The notes beneath the pieces are model-generated. The model did no database searches. It saw only the letters and a program-made list of their open reading frames with translations, and was not told the origin of the DNA. 64,000 bases of DNA, taken from NCBI GenBank assembly GCA_018060625.1, contig JAGOVS010000002.1, positions 1 through 64,000 on the forward strand. The letters are read 5' to 3'. The position numbers and the translations under genes were made by a program. Positions within the stretch are counted from its first letter, which is position 1. The number at the start of each line of letters is the position of its first letter. Positions 25,440-34,170 of the stretch are shown here, piece after piece. The stretch is from Bacteriovorax sp. (GTDB lineage: Bacteria > Bdellovibrionota > Bacteriovoracia > Bacteriovoracales > Bacteriovoracaceae).

Positions 25440-26210
25440 ATGATTTTAATAAATCCTAAGCTACTTGCCACAATACTTTTTTGCATTTGTATCAATACTT
25501 TTTCATCAGAAGGTATCGACAAAGATTTTTCACGAAATAATCTAGAAAAGATACATCTAGGTCACAATGAAATCATTCTCACTTTCGATGATGGTCCAAA
25601 TCCCGGTGTTACAAATAAAATTCTGGATATATTACTCGAACATAATATTCAAGCAACATTTTTTGTCATAGGAAAAAATGCCTTAGCATACCCTGAAATC
25701 ATGAAGCGAATTATTGATGAGGGACATATTGTGGGAAATCATTCAATGTCCCATATTCCACTTAAAAATTTAGATCCTCTCAACTGGAAAGAGACTGTCA
25801 GAAATGAGATTTTAGATGCTCATGGAGTTCTCCTTCCATTCATGAGCAATAACAAACATTTTTATTTTCGTGCGCCAGAAGCCGCTTGGGCCCAAAAGTA
25901 TGCTGCTTTTCTAAACGAGAATGAGACAGGGAAACAATACATTGGTCCGATACTTTGGGATATAGGAGGTGAACTTGAAATAAAAAATGACATCTACCTT
26001 CAAGCTGCTGATTGGGAATGCTGGTCAAAAAAAATTTCCATCGAGAATTGTATGAGCGGATATTTAAATGATGCTCAAAATAAAAAAGGTGGAGTTGTAC
26101 TTATGCATGACTTAAGAAAACAATCAGTTCAACTCCTAAGTTATCTGATTCCAGAACTTCAAGATCGTGGTTTTACTTTTTCTACACTCAATGATGTCTT
26201 GTGGAAATAA
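25440..26210 (+). CDS. exported polysaccharide deacetylase (NodB family)
   Basis: A 256-residue protein when started at the ATG at 25440, which has GGAG eight bases before it and begins a signal peptide (LLATILFCICINTFSS). All carbohydrate-esterase-4 motifs are present: TFDDGPNPG (catalytic Asp and metal Asp), GNHSMSH (H-x3-H metal ligands), RAPEAAW, and VVLMHD. It removes N-acetyl groups from peptidoglycan or chitin-like sugars in the periplasm or outside. In Bdellovibrio, secreted deacetylases mark prey peptidoglycan; a similar role here is inference. The C-terminal stop touches the end of the convergent TIGR02147 gene. Confidence 0.9.
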   Translation: MILINPKLLATILFCICINTFSSEGIDKDFSRNNLEKIHLGHNEIILTFDDGPNPGVTNKILDILLEHNIQATFFVIGKNALAYPEIMKRIIDEGHIVGNHSMSHIPLKNLDPLNWKETVRNEILDAHGVLLPFMSNNKHFYFRAPEAAWAQKYAAFLNENETGKQYIGPILWDIGGELEIKNDIYLQAADWECWSKKISIENCMSGYLNDAQNKKGGVVLMHDLRKQSVQLLSYLIPELQDRGFTFSTLNDVLWK

Positions 26211-27005
26211 CTAAAATGATTCTTTGGAAGACTGACTAAGAGGAATCAAGTGAATGCCAAGATTGTACACTCTGGTTTTTTCCCCTTCACCCATAAATTC
26301 AGACATTCTCATTCGAAATTTCTTTATTTCTGCTTTTGCTTCCTTTAATCTGTCTTCATTAATGGCCACAGTAATCGAAGTAATGTCCCTCTCGTTTACA
26401 TTGTCATTTTCAAGAGAAACAATCGTTTTTTCCAAAATTTGTTTTTGAAAGTGCCGAATTCCCGCAGATGCAATATCTGTTGAAGTTGAAAGATGAGTTG
26501 CTGTTCTATAAAGCTTTCCATCCTCATTGCGATCTAAAATCTCTAATCTTAAAAGTCTCTCTACTCCCAACTTTGCTTCTAATTCGCTAATTGAGAGCAT
26601 CTTCCCAATCCATTTATAATCTTCCTTGAAGTTCTTAATATAAAGTAATTGAGTTATCCCGTAGTGGTACCACTCTTTCATTGCATTAAAGCAATCAATA
26701 CCTAATTCTCTTTCTTTTTTCCTGACATCAGTCTGGTTAATTTGCTGAGGGAGGTAAAATGAGTAAAGGACCTCTCGCTCTTCTGGTCCTAAAACCAAAG
26801 CATCTGCTATTCTCACTGCAAGATTAAATGTTAATTTTCTTTGACCAGATAAAATTCTGGATAACACTGCAGGGCTTACATCCACGATTCGTGCAAATGC
26901 TCGCATTGAAAAAAGAGGATTTTTTTTAGTTTTCTCCGCAAGTAGGTTTTCCAGCCAACACTGAGAAGGTGAACGTTCGATCTCTGCCATTATATTTTTT
27001 TTCAT
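26211..27005 (-). CDS. TIGR02147 family regulator (HTH + DUF4423)
   Basis: A 264-residue protein with an N-terminal XRE-type helix-turn-helix (MRAFARIVDVSPAVLSRILSG and the following RIADALVLGPEE) and the C-terminal DUF4423-like domain with WYHYGITQLLYI, LGVERLLRLEIL and ITSITVAINEDRLKEA. This family is common in Fibrobacteres and Bdellovibrionota and rare elsewhere, so it is a taxonomic hint. The ATG at 27005 is used; a TTG at 27023 is also in frame and neither has a strong ribosome binding site. It could control the convergent deacetylase gene or the carbonic anhydrase pair; this is not shown by the sequence. Confidence 0.85.
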   Translation of the reverse strand: MKKNIMAEIERSPSQCWLENLLAEKTKKNPLFSMRAFARIVDVSPAVLSRILSGQRKLTFNLAVRIADALVLGPEEREVLYSFYLPQQINQTDVRKKERELGIDCFNAMKEWYHYGITQLLYIKNFKEDYKWIGKMLSISELEAKLGVERLLRLEILDRNEDGKLYRTATHLSTSTDIASAGIRHFQKQILEKTIVSLENDNVNERDITSITVAINEDRLKEAKAEIKKFRMRMSEFMGEGEKTRVYNLGIHLIPLSQSSKESF

Positions 27006-27044
27006 GATTTTATTATCACTCAATTTTTAAAATTTAAAAGTTTT

Positions 27045-27073
27045 TTGGCAACAAGGTGTAGACTAGTTAATAC
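27045..27073 (+). promoter_or_regulatory. candidate sigma70 promoter before the carbonic anhydrase genes
   Basis: TTGGCA (27045-27050) and TAATAC (27068-27073) are separated by 17 bases, a good sigma70-like arrangement. The transcript would carry a leader of about 185 bases before the first carbonic anhydrase ATG at 27266. The leader has no reading frame I would call and no riboswitch I recognise. Confidence 0.4.
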
Positions 27074-27265
27074 CCGAGCAGAGGACCAGGAGATTAAAAA
27101 GAGTGTATTACTCAGGAAACGGGCCGTTACCCAAAAGAAACATCCGATTAAATAAGGTGGGATACACAATCAACGAGGTATGGATTTTAGCAGAAATTAA
27201 GAAGGTGTATAATTATCTTATAATTGCTTTAGATTACTTGTTGATCATTATCTTTTGGGGAAAAT

Positions 27266-27970
27266 ATGAGACTCATTCATTGGCCATTTATCTGGCTCCT
27301 TATCTCAACGCTTCACTGTTCTTTCTTGCTTGCAAAAGAATCTGAAAAAAAACATGGTGAACATAAACGAGACTCAGGTGTAATTAAGCCCGATCAATCG
27401 CTAGATTTCCTCAAAAAAGGGAATCGTCGCTTTTTTCAAGCACACTTATCTAATGCAGGAATCGGAAAAAAAGACCGTGAAAAATTAGTTTCAGGGCAAA
27501 AACCTCACGCCATCATTTTATCTTGTAGCGATTCACGTGTTCCTCCAGAAATTGTTTTTGATCAAAAACTAGGAGAAATTTTTGTCGTTAGAACTGCAGG
27601 ACAATCTCTTGGTGCTTCGGCAATTGCCAGCATTGAATACGCCGTCTCCCATCTAGGAAGTAATCTCATCGTAGTTATGGGGCATGAGTCATGTGGCGCT
27701 GTTAAGGCGGCACTTGAGACTCTCAAAGGTGGCGATGCTGGAAGCCTGTGGCTTAACCAACTCGTTAAAGACCTACATCCTCATTTAAAACGTTTTTCAG
27801 AACTATCGCGAACAGATGGAGTCTTGGTTGAAAGTTGGGCCAATGTTGAAGGAGTGGCGAGGGATTTGATCGAGCGCTCTGAAATCATAAGAAAACTAGT
27901 TGAATCTAAAGAAGTGAGAATTCAAAATGCACTTTATCATTTAGGCACTGGCGAGGTTGAATGGCGCTGA
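27266..27970 (+). CDS. exported beta-class carbonic anhydrase (first copy)
   Basis: A 234-residue protein with a signal peptide (hydrophobic WPFIWLLISTLHCSFLLA, residues 5-22) and a beta-carbonic anhydrase domain: zinc ligands in SCSDSRVPPE (C-x-D-x-R) and GHESCGAV (H-x2-C). It interconverts CO2 and bicarbonate in the periplasm. The C-terminal GTGEVEW is a typical family ending. A mature-start segment KKHGEHKRDSGV is rich in His and Lys. GGGG lies before the ATG. It is followed 39 bases later by a paralogue. Confidence 0.92.
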   Translation: MRLIHWPFIWLLISTLHCSFLLAKESEKKHGEHKRDSGVIKPDQSLDFLKKGNRRFFQAHLSNAGIGKKDREKLVSGQKPHAIILSCSDSRVPPEIVFDQKLGEIFVVRTAGQSLGASAIASIEYAVSHLGSNLIVVMGHESCGAVKAALETLKGGDAGSLWLNQLVKDLHPHLKRFSELSRTDGVLVESWANVEGVARDLIERSEIIRKLVESKEVRIQNALYHLGTGEVEWR

Positions 27971-28009
27971 TTTATTAAGTTCAAATAAAAACTTTAACAA
28001 GGATTTTTT

Positions 28010-28747
28010 ATGCCCTCCAAATTTTCATTGCTCGGTATCTACCTCTGTCTTATGCTCTTGAATGCTGCTTTCGCCAAAGACGGCCATGTTGATACAAAAT
28101 CATCAAATCACACTGCTACCCAAGAAAAGCACGACGAACACAAGCGCGAGGCCGGCCCCGTAGAAGCAGACAAGTCACTAGGTTTTCTAAAAAATGGAAA
28201 TACACGCTTTATGAAAGCTCACGTTCGTAAAGATGGCGCAAGTAAATCTGATCGCGAGAGGCTCAGCTCTGGTCAAAAACCACATGCTATTGTCCTTTCA
28301 TGTAGCGACTCACGTGTTCCACCTGAAATCGTCTTTGATCAAAAACTAGGGGAAATATTTGTTGTTCGAACTGCGGGGCAATCTCTTGATGCTTCGGCCA
28401 TTGCCAGCATTGAATACGCTGTCTCCCACTTAGGAAGTAATCTCATCGTTGTGATGGGCCATGAATCTTGTGGTGCTGTTAAGGCCGCTCTTGGAACTCT
28501 CAAAGGTGGGGATGCTGGAAGTCCTTGGCTTAATAAGCTCGTCGCTGATCTTCATCCTCATTTGAAGCGATACTCAGAAACTCCTCCATCACAAGGTGTA
28601 TTGGCAGAGAGCTGGAGTAATGTCGAAGGTGTTGCACTCGATCTAATCGAGCAATCAGAAATAATCAAAAAATTAGTTCAATCCGGAGAAGTGAAGATTC
28701 AAAACGCTCTTTATCATTTAGATTCGGGGTCGGTTGAGTGGAGATAG
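28010..28747 (+). CDS. exported beta-class carbonic anhydrase (second copy)
   Basis: A 245-residue paralogue of the gene before it, with its own signal peptide (LLGIYLCLMLLNAAFA) and a longer polar linker (TATQEKHDEHKREAGP). Zinc ligands are the same (SCSDSR, GHESC). The central 100 residues are nearly identical to copy one, while signal peptides and linkers differ. Third-codon positions differ often, so the likeness reflects selection on the protein rather than a very recent copy. AAGGA precedes the ATG at the expected distance. Confidence 0.92.
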   Translation: MPSKFSLLGIYLCLMLLNAAFAKDGHVDTKSSNHTATQEKHDEHKREAGPVEADKSLGFLKNGNTRFMKAHVRKDGASKSDRERLSSGQKPHAIVLSCSDSRVPPEIVFDQKLGEIFVVRTAGQSLDASAIASIEYAVSHLGSNLIVVMGHESCGAVKAALGTLKGGDAGSPWLNKLVADLHPHLKRYSETPPSQGVLAESWSNVEGVALDLIEQSEIIKKLVQSGEVKIQNALYHLDSGSVEWR

Positions 28748-28783
28748 TTTTTTACAAGTGCGATTCAATTTATATAAAGACAC

Positions 28784-28809
28784 AAAAAAAAGGCCCTCCG
28801 AAGAGGGCC
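28784..28809 (-). terminator. rpsA intrinsic terminator
   Basis: Read on the minus strand, GGCCCTC pairs with GAGGGCC around the stable tetraloop TTCG (28792-28809) and is followed by eight T residues (28784-28791). It lies 35 bases after the rpsA stop. On the plus strand the same hairpin has no T-run, so it would stop the carbonic anhydrase transcript only weakly. Confidence 0.92.
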
Positions 28810-28844
28810 AATTCATACATTCAAGTGGGTTAAACTCGGCAGTA

Positions 28845-30560
28845 TTACTTCAAGTCTTTAAATTTATCAGCAAGAGTAGCTGTTCTTACTTTTTCAGTCG
28901 TTTTGTATTCACCACCGTGAGCAGCTGCTTTCATTGATAGAGCGATTTTTTTAGCCTCTTTATCAACTGAAATAACCATTGATTTTGGCTTGTCACCTTT
29001 TTTGATGACATCAGATGGCTTTTCAACTCTGTCTTCAGAAAGTTCAGAAATATGGATCAATCCTTCAATTCCAGTCTCAAGCTCTACAAAAGCTCCAAAG
29101 TCAGTTACACGAACAACCTCAGCTTCAACAACTGTTCCAACCGGGAATCTTGATTCAATTTTCTTCCATGGATCTTCTTCTAGTTGTTTAAGACCTAGAG
29201 AGAATTTTTGATTTTCTTTATCAACAGCTAAAACCATCGTTTCAACAGTTTGACCTTCTTTGAACTCTTCCGCTAGGTTGATGTTCTTTCTTGTCCAAGA
29301 AATATCAGAAACATGGATAAGGGCATCCATATCTTCGCCAACTTCAACGAATACACCGAAGTCTACGATTGATTTAACTTTTCCTTTTAACTTATCGCCT
29401 ACTTTATATTTTGCAATTAAAGCATCCCATGGATTTGGTTGAAGTTGTTTTAGACCAAGAGAAATTCTCTTGTTTTCAACATCTACATCCAAGACTTGAG
29501 CTTCGATTCTCTCACCAGCATTGAAGTGCTTCGTTGGGTTTTTAATTTTGTTTGTCCAAGACATTTCAGAAACGTGGATTAACCCTTCGATTCCGTCGTC
29601 AAGCTCAATAAACACACCGTAATCTTTTACAGAAACGATTTCACCAGCAACTTTTGTTCCTGGGATGTATTTAGACTTAGCTTCTTCCCATGGATTTGCT
29701 TGAACTTGCTTTAAGCCGAGAGACACTCTTTCTTTATCAGTGTCGAATTTAAGAATCTTAACTTCGATTTCGTCTCCGATGTTAAGGATGTTGCTTGGGT
29801 GCTTAACTCTTCCCCATGACATATCTGTAATGTGAAGAAGTCCGTCAATACCACCAAGATCGATGAATGCACCGTAGTCTGTGATGTTTTTAACGATCCC
29901 TTTAACAACCATTCCTTCTTCGATTTGAGAAAGAATTTCACCGCGCATTTTTCCACGCTCTTCAGCAAGGATAGCACGACGTGAAAGAACGATGTTCCCA
30001 CGTTTTTTGTTGAACTTAATAACTTTGAATTCCATTGATTTCCCAATGTACTTATCAAGGTATCTTGTTGGACGGATGTCAATTTGTGATCCTGGAAGGA
30101 ACGCCTTAACACCGATATCAACTGATAGACCGCCTTTAACTTTAGCGATAACAGTACCAGTTAATGGTTCACCTGATTCACAAGCAAGTGAGATTCTATC
30201 CCATGCTTTAAGAATTTCAGCTTTATCCTTAGAAAGGATAAGATTCCCCATATTTGATTCTAATTTTTCCAAGTAAACTTCGATAAGATCCCCTGCTTTA
30301 ATTTTCAGAGAGCCATCGTAGTTTTGGAATTCTTTTACAGAGACAAGACCTTCTTGTTTGTAGCCAATGTCCACTGTTACGTAATCTTGACCGATGTTAA
30401 TGATTGTTCCTTTGAACACTTCACCTTCTTCAAAATTTTTAGAAACGCTAGATCCGAGTAATTCACTAAAATCCGTTGTAATGACAGTTTCTACGTCTTC
30501 ACCAATGACGACGTCGTACCCTTTCATCCAATTTTGTTTTAGTTCTTGTTTTTGAGCCAT
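28845..30560 (-). CDS. rpsA: 30S ribosomal protein S1
   Basis: A 571-residue protein with six S1 RNA-binding repeats, close to the usual length. Repeats are marked by the recurring G-x-V--I-D-G-F-V/I pattern (for example VKNITDYGAFIDLGGIDGL, VSVKDYGVFIELDDGIEGL, VRVTDFGAFVELETGIEGL) and the linkers ISLGLKQLQPNPW. S1 brings mRNA to the 30S subunit. AGAGGTATTT precedes the ATG. It stands 144 bases after the glycosyltransferase gene with its own leader, so it likely has its own promoter as well as its own terminator. Confidence 0.97.
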   Translation of the reverse strand: MAQKQELKQNWMKGYDVVIGEDVETVITTDFSELLGSSVSKNFEEGEVFKGTIINIGQDYVTVDIGYKQEGLVSVKEFQNYDGSLKIKAGDLIEVYLEKLESNMGNLILSKDKAEILKAWDRISLACESGEPLTGTVIAKVKGGLSVDIGVKAFLPGSQIDIRPTRYLDKYIGKSMEFKVIKFNKKRGNIVLSRRAILAEERGKMRGEILSQIEEGMVVKGIVKNITDYGAFIDLGGIDGLLHITDMSWGRVKHPSNILNIGDEIEVKILKFDTDKERVSLGLKQVQANPWEEAKSKYIPGTKVAGEIVSVKDYGVFIELDDGIEGLIHVSEMSWTNKIKNPTKHFNAGERIEAQVLDVDVENKRISLGLKQLQPNPWDALIAKYKVGDKLKGKVKSIVDFGVFVEVGEDMDALIHVSDISWTRKNINLAEEFKEGQTVETMVLAVDKENQKFSLGLKQLEEDPWKKIESRFPVGTVVEAEVVRVTDFGAFVELETGIEGLIHISELSEDRVEKPSDVIKKGDKPKSMVISVDKEAKKIALSMKAAAHGGEYKTTEKVRTATLADKFKDLK

Positions 30561-30704
30561 AAATACCTCTAGAGAAATTTTTTTACCGACGACTTAGTCG
30601 CCTAAGGGCCGGCCCCAGCGTAACTTTAAAAAAGTGTAACTAGATTTGAAGCTGCAATATACTGTTTCCGGGGAGCGTTGTCCAGTGATGCAGTGGTTTT
30701 AAGG

Positions 30705-31871
30705 TCATTTTTTCCGAAATAAACGGGCCCTTCTCAAAACAGTTCGGCTATAGAGAGATAAAAGTTGGGTCTTATAGGTCTTGTAGGAATGCTCTTTCTC
30801 AATAAAATATTTATAAAGCCGAGTTTTTTCTTTAAAAACAGCATTTCCCAGAATTATTTTTTCCCACTTATCTCTAAGCTCCCTTGCGTCAAAAAGTTTA
30901 TAAGTCTCCCCAACTCCCTCAAACTCCTCTATGAGATCCTTTGTACAAAAATTTCGGGCAAGGATTGCAGGAACTTCATTCATTAGCGCAGAAATGGCAA
31001 AATCCTCGATTAACTCTTGGGCCCCATTACTAATCCACAAATTGAGATGTGTTATGACCCCAACAATATCCTTCGTCGTAACAAAAAGCACATCCTCTTC
31101 AAGCTCTTGCTCCTGAATCTGTTGGACAATGTGTGGAAGAATATTAATTGACTTAAACTCTACTGCCGAAATCAAAATAAGTTTGCACTTTTTCCCCCCG
31201 GGCAATTTTTCATTTAAGACTTTTAGAGCTGACAATAAGGGTGTTAATTGAAAAATATCAGAAATTTCCGGAGACACATATGTTCCCGCCAAAAAATAAT
31301 CTTTGTACAAATCAAAGTTAAGTGCCATCACTTCAGGCTCGGAGGCCCCTTCCATTTTAATCCCCATTCCAAAATATTCTATTTTCTTGAGCGGTAATCC
31401 TAAATTCCCAACAGCATCTTGGATAAGATTTTTATTCGCTAAAATAAGGGAGTCTATCCGAGAAATAAGTGGGCGATACCAAAAACGTTGAAGTGGTTTA
31501 TCAATAACATGATCTTGAGTAATCACTAAAGCAGTCAAGTTTTCCGCTTTTAACTGAACACTTAAAGAAAATAGTAAATTGAAATCATAACAGTGAACAA
31601 TGTCAATCTTAGCAATTTTGTTAATATGAGAGAGAGGAAAATGCTTATGAAAACTTAGGAAGCGATTAAAAAAATGCTCCTTGAATGGGATGATTTCTAT
31701 TTCTAAACTACGAGCGAAACTGGCCAAAAATGAATTTTCATAAGTGCAAAGATAAATATTATAACCATGCTTTTTTGCCAATACGATGTCTCTAAAAGCA
31801 AATCGCTCTTTGGTGCTCCAATCTCTTGTTGGAAGGAGATACAGAATATTGCGCGCGTACTTATTGACCAA
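30705..31871 (-). CDS. glycosyltransferase, GT4-like
   Basis: A 388-residue protein with the two-Rossmann layout of GT-B enzymes. N-terminal ILYLLPTRDWSTKERFAFRDIVLAKKHGY and DIVHCYDFN resemble GT4 acceptor domains. The C-terminal half has the weak donor site LWISNGAQELIEDFAISALMNEVPAI in place of the usual E-x7-E, so catalytic residues are diverged. The TTG at 31871 is supported by AAGGA seven bases before it. As the last gene after lpxK and the lipoprotein it may add a sugar to lipid A or core; Bdellovibrio lipid A carries mannose, which makes this attractive but unproven. Confidence 0.65.
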   Translation of the reverse strand: MVNKYARNILYLLPTRDWSTKERFAFRDIVLAKKHGYNIYLCTYENSFLASFARSLEIEIIPFKEHFFNRFLSFHKHFPLSHINKIAKIDIVHCYDFNLLFSLSVQLKAENLTALVITQDHVIDKPLQRFWYRPLISRIDSLILANKNLIQDAVGNLGLPLKKIEYFGMGIKMEGASEPEVMALNFDLYKDYFLAGTYVSPEISDIFQLTPLLSALKVLNEKLPGGKKCKLILISAVEFKSINILPHIVQQIQEQELEEDVLFVTTKDIVGVITHLNLWISNGAQELIEDFAISALMNEVPAILARNFCTKDLIEEFEGVGETYKLFDARELRDKWEKIILGNAVFKEKTRLYKYFIEKEHSYKTYKTQLLSLYSRTVLRRARLFRKK

Positions 31872-31881
31872 TTTTAATTCC

Positions 31882-33087
31882 TTATTTCACAAAGACACCT
31901 GGTTTATATTCAACCAACTCTCCATAAATAGAACCTAATTTTACCTTGGCCTGAAACTTTAAAAATCGTTTTCCCTCATCTTTTGCAAACCAAAAATTAA
32001 TATCTCCGCTTTTTTGCAATACACCTGGAAAATGTGTTTCTGCTTTTAAGCGGTAGGCAGACACATCTTGGCCATTAACAGAAATCATCTCTTCTCCCTC
32101 AACTTCTGTTTTTAAAAGCCAAGTCTCTCCCCTTGTTGAAACTGGAAAATCATATTTATCCCCTTTTTTTAGAGGCAACCCGCGAACAAACTGGAGTGCT
32201 GAGAAGGAATCTTGCAGATAATGAGGAATATATCTTTCCAGGTGCTCATTTTTATCGGCCCCTACTTTTACCCGTTTATACCAAGTCAGTACTTTTGATT
32301 GTTTATGATCAAAAAGTTGAAGGTCATCGACATTTTGCTTTTTCTCTCTTTGAATTAAGGAGTATTTTATAGGGAGGTATTTCTCTTTATCAATGAAAGA
32401 CTCGAGAGTATCATCCAACCAATAGAAATAACTATAAGCTTCTTTTGACTTGAATCGAGCAAAGTAATGATAAGCTAATGAATCCCCCATCTTGACGATA
32501 TCTTTTGAAGTCAAAGTGATATATCCAGCGATGACTCCTAAATATGAAATCGCAATTATGGATTGTTCTCCCTTATAAAAAATTGGTTTAAATTTTTCCC
32601 AAATCGGTTTAGAGACAACATCATAGTCTTTATATAATTTGGGGAAATCTTCTGGATAAAGTGAATCTCCCGTTATATCTGATTGCCCTTCTATTAAAAC
32701 TTCTGAATCGAGCTTTTCAGCTTCTTTTGCCCTTTTTAACAGCTCTTTCTTCTTAGGTGCAGGAGGCCCCATAATCAAGACCGTTTTAGTCTGAACTTCT
32801 TCCTTGAGTTTTATCGATTCTGGAGCCTCAACTTTTGCCTCATTCGCTTTCTGCTTCTTGTTCTTCTTTGATTTTTTAGTATCTAACACTACTGAAACGA
32901 CTTCTTCTTTCTTGCTTTCTGTAACATCTTTAGCTTTGTATTTCTCAGCTTCGGATTGTTCAATATCAAACATATTAACTAGATCTTTTTTTTCTGTATC
33001 ACTCATTAAACGTTTTTTCTCTTCCTCGAAGCTTCCACATGAGCTAAGTAAAACTAAAGAAAAGAAAAAGATAAATTTTAATTTCAT
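31882..33087 (-). CDS. DUF3108-like lipoprotein
   Basis: A 401-residue protein with a lipoprotein signal (SLVLLSSCGS, Cys at residue 17). A Lys/Glu-rich low-complexity stretch (about 20-130) tethers a C-terminal beta-rich domain. That domain has the pattern of DUF3108 proteins, with the late segments FWFAKDEGKRFLKFQAK and GSIYGELVEY. DUF3108 proteins are periplasmic or outer-membrane and poorly understood. Its place between lpxK and the glycosyltransferase suggests an envelope role. Stop and start spacing to the neighbours is 10-12 bases, so it is in the lpx transcript. Confidence 0.75.
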   Translation of the reverse strand: MKLKFIFFFSLVLLSSCGSFEEEKKRLMSDTEKKDLVNMFDIEQSEAEKYKAKDVTESKKEEVVSVVLDTKKSKKNKKQKANEAKVEAPESIKLKEEVQTKTVLIMGPPAPKKKELLKRAKEAEKLDSEVLIEGQSDITGDSLYPEDFPKLYKDYDVVSKPIWEKFKPIFYKGEQSIIAISYLGVIAGYITLTSKDIVKMGDSLAYHYFARFKSKEAYSYFYWLDDTLESFIDKEKYLPIKYSLIQREKKQNVDDLQLFDHKQSKVLTWYKRVKVGADKNEHLERYIPHYLQDSFSALQFVRGLPLKKGDKYDFPVSTRGETWLLKTEVEGEEMISVNGQDVSAYRLKAETHFPGVLQKSGDINFWFAKDEGKRFLKFQAKVKLGSIYGELVEYKPGVFVK

Positions 33088-33099
33088 AATCTACATCCG

Positions 33100-34170
33100 T
33101 TAATAAATATTTTTAAAGCAAGAATCAATAAGCTCTTTTGTTTCCTTTTCACCATTTAAAAAATAAAGTTCTACTTCTAAAAAAACAATTGTATCATCAT
33201 TAATTATTTTTTTTAACCGAACAATATCCTTTTCAGTTGTGACAATCAGGGCATCTTCACTTTTTGCATAAGAAAGAAGAGCATTGATTTCGTCTAGTTT
33301 GAAAAAGTGATGATCAGGAAACGATTCTGTCACTAAAATCTCTGCTCCAAGATCTTCTATTAATTTATAGAAAGATAAGGGATTGGCGATTCCGGCCATA
33401 CAGATCACTTTTCGATTTCTAATTTGATCTAAAGTCAAAACGCGGACATTGGAGGAATTATAAAAACCATTTGGACGATAACCAAATTCTGCAAACTGAA
33501 TCCCATTGGGCAAATGAGGTAAAATAAGATCCTTCAACTTTTGAATTCTTAAAGCACTGGCCATATCGGCCCTACCAATAACAACGAGATCAGCGTCTTT
33601 CAAAGCTTGAAAACCCTCGCGCATATAACCTAATGGTGCCACATTGTATCGAGAAAATGGCATTAGAGCATCAAAGAGGACAATATTCATTTTTCGCTTT
33701 ATCTTTATGTGCTGGTGCCCATCATCAAGAAGCACGACATCTGGTTCAACTTTGGGGAAATAAAAACTCAAATTTTCGCTTCGTTTTTTGCCCACGACAA
33801 TTGTTGCATCCTCAAGACGTCTTGCAAGAAGTAGTGCCTCGTCACCATAATCAATAGGGTCAGGATTTATTACCTGGCCGGCATGAAGCAGTCCACTAGA
33901 GCGCTCTAGCTTTCCTTTATACCCTCGCATTAGAATCATCACTCGTTTATTTTTAGAATGAAGGTACTGAGAGAGCCATAACGTAAAGGGGGTTTTTCCT
34001 GTGCCACCAAAAGTTAGATTACCTACTGAGATAATAGGTACACTGAATGAGCTTTGTTTTAAAATCCCATAGTCATAGCAAATCCTGCGAGTGTAATAGA
34101 TGAAACTCCACAACCATGAAGGTGGAGAAAGAATGATTTTTTTAAGAAGTGGTATCTGGTTTTTTTCCAT
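33100..34170 (-). CDS. lpxK: tetraacyldisaccharide 4'-kinase LpxK
   Basis: A 356-residue inner-membrane-associated kinase that phosphorylates the 4' position of the lipid A disaccharide. The N-terminal hydrophobic helix (SPPSWLWSFIYYTRRIC) anchors it; the P-loop is NLTFGGTGKTPF near residue 50, followed by LDDGHQH (the catalytic DDG-x-QH of LpxK) and the late ITTEKDIVRLK. It overlaps the lpxB end by 29 bases. Its presence means a 4'-phosphate is made even if it is later removed, as in neutral Bdellovibrio lipid A. Confidence 0.95.
   Translation of the reverse strand: MEKNQIPLLKKIILSPPSWLWSFIYYTRRICYDYGILKQSSFSVPIISVGNLTFGGTGKTPFTLWLSQYLHSKNKRVMILMRGYKGKLERSSGLLHAGQVINPDPIDYGDEALLLARRLEDATIVVGKKRSENLSFYFPKVEPDVVLLDDGHQHIKIKRKMNIVLFDALMPFSRYNVAPLGYMREGFQALKDADLVVIGRADMASALRIQKLKDLILPHLPNGIQFAEFGYRPNGFYNSSNVRVLTLDQIRNRKVICMAGIANPLSFYKLIEDLGAEILVTESFPDHHFFKLDEINALLSYAKSEDALIVTTEKDIVRLKKIINDDTIVFLEVELYFLNGEKETKELIDSCFKNIY

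Noticed and set aside
27103-27345. 80-codon frame before the first carbonic anhydrase
   Set aside because: It overlaps the signal peptide of the real gene in another frame and has no ribosome binding site; it is better seen as leader RNA.
27266-28747. Recent gene conversion between the two carbonic anhydrases
   Set aside because: The protein cores match, but codon third positions differ often along the same stretch, which fits selection better than recent copying.
30580-30630. Hairpin in the rpsA leader as an S1 autoregulation site
   Set aside because: Only short stems (CGAC/GTCG) can be drawn, and nothing shows they are conserved or overlap the ribosome binding site.
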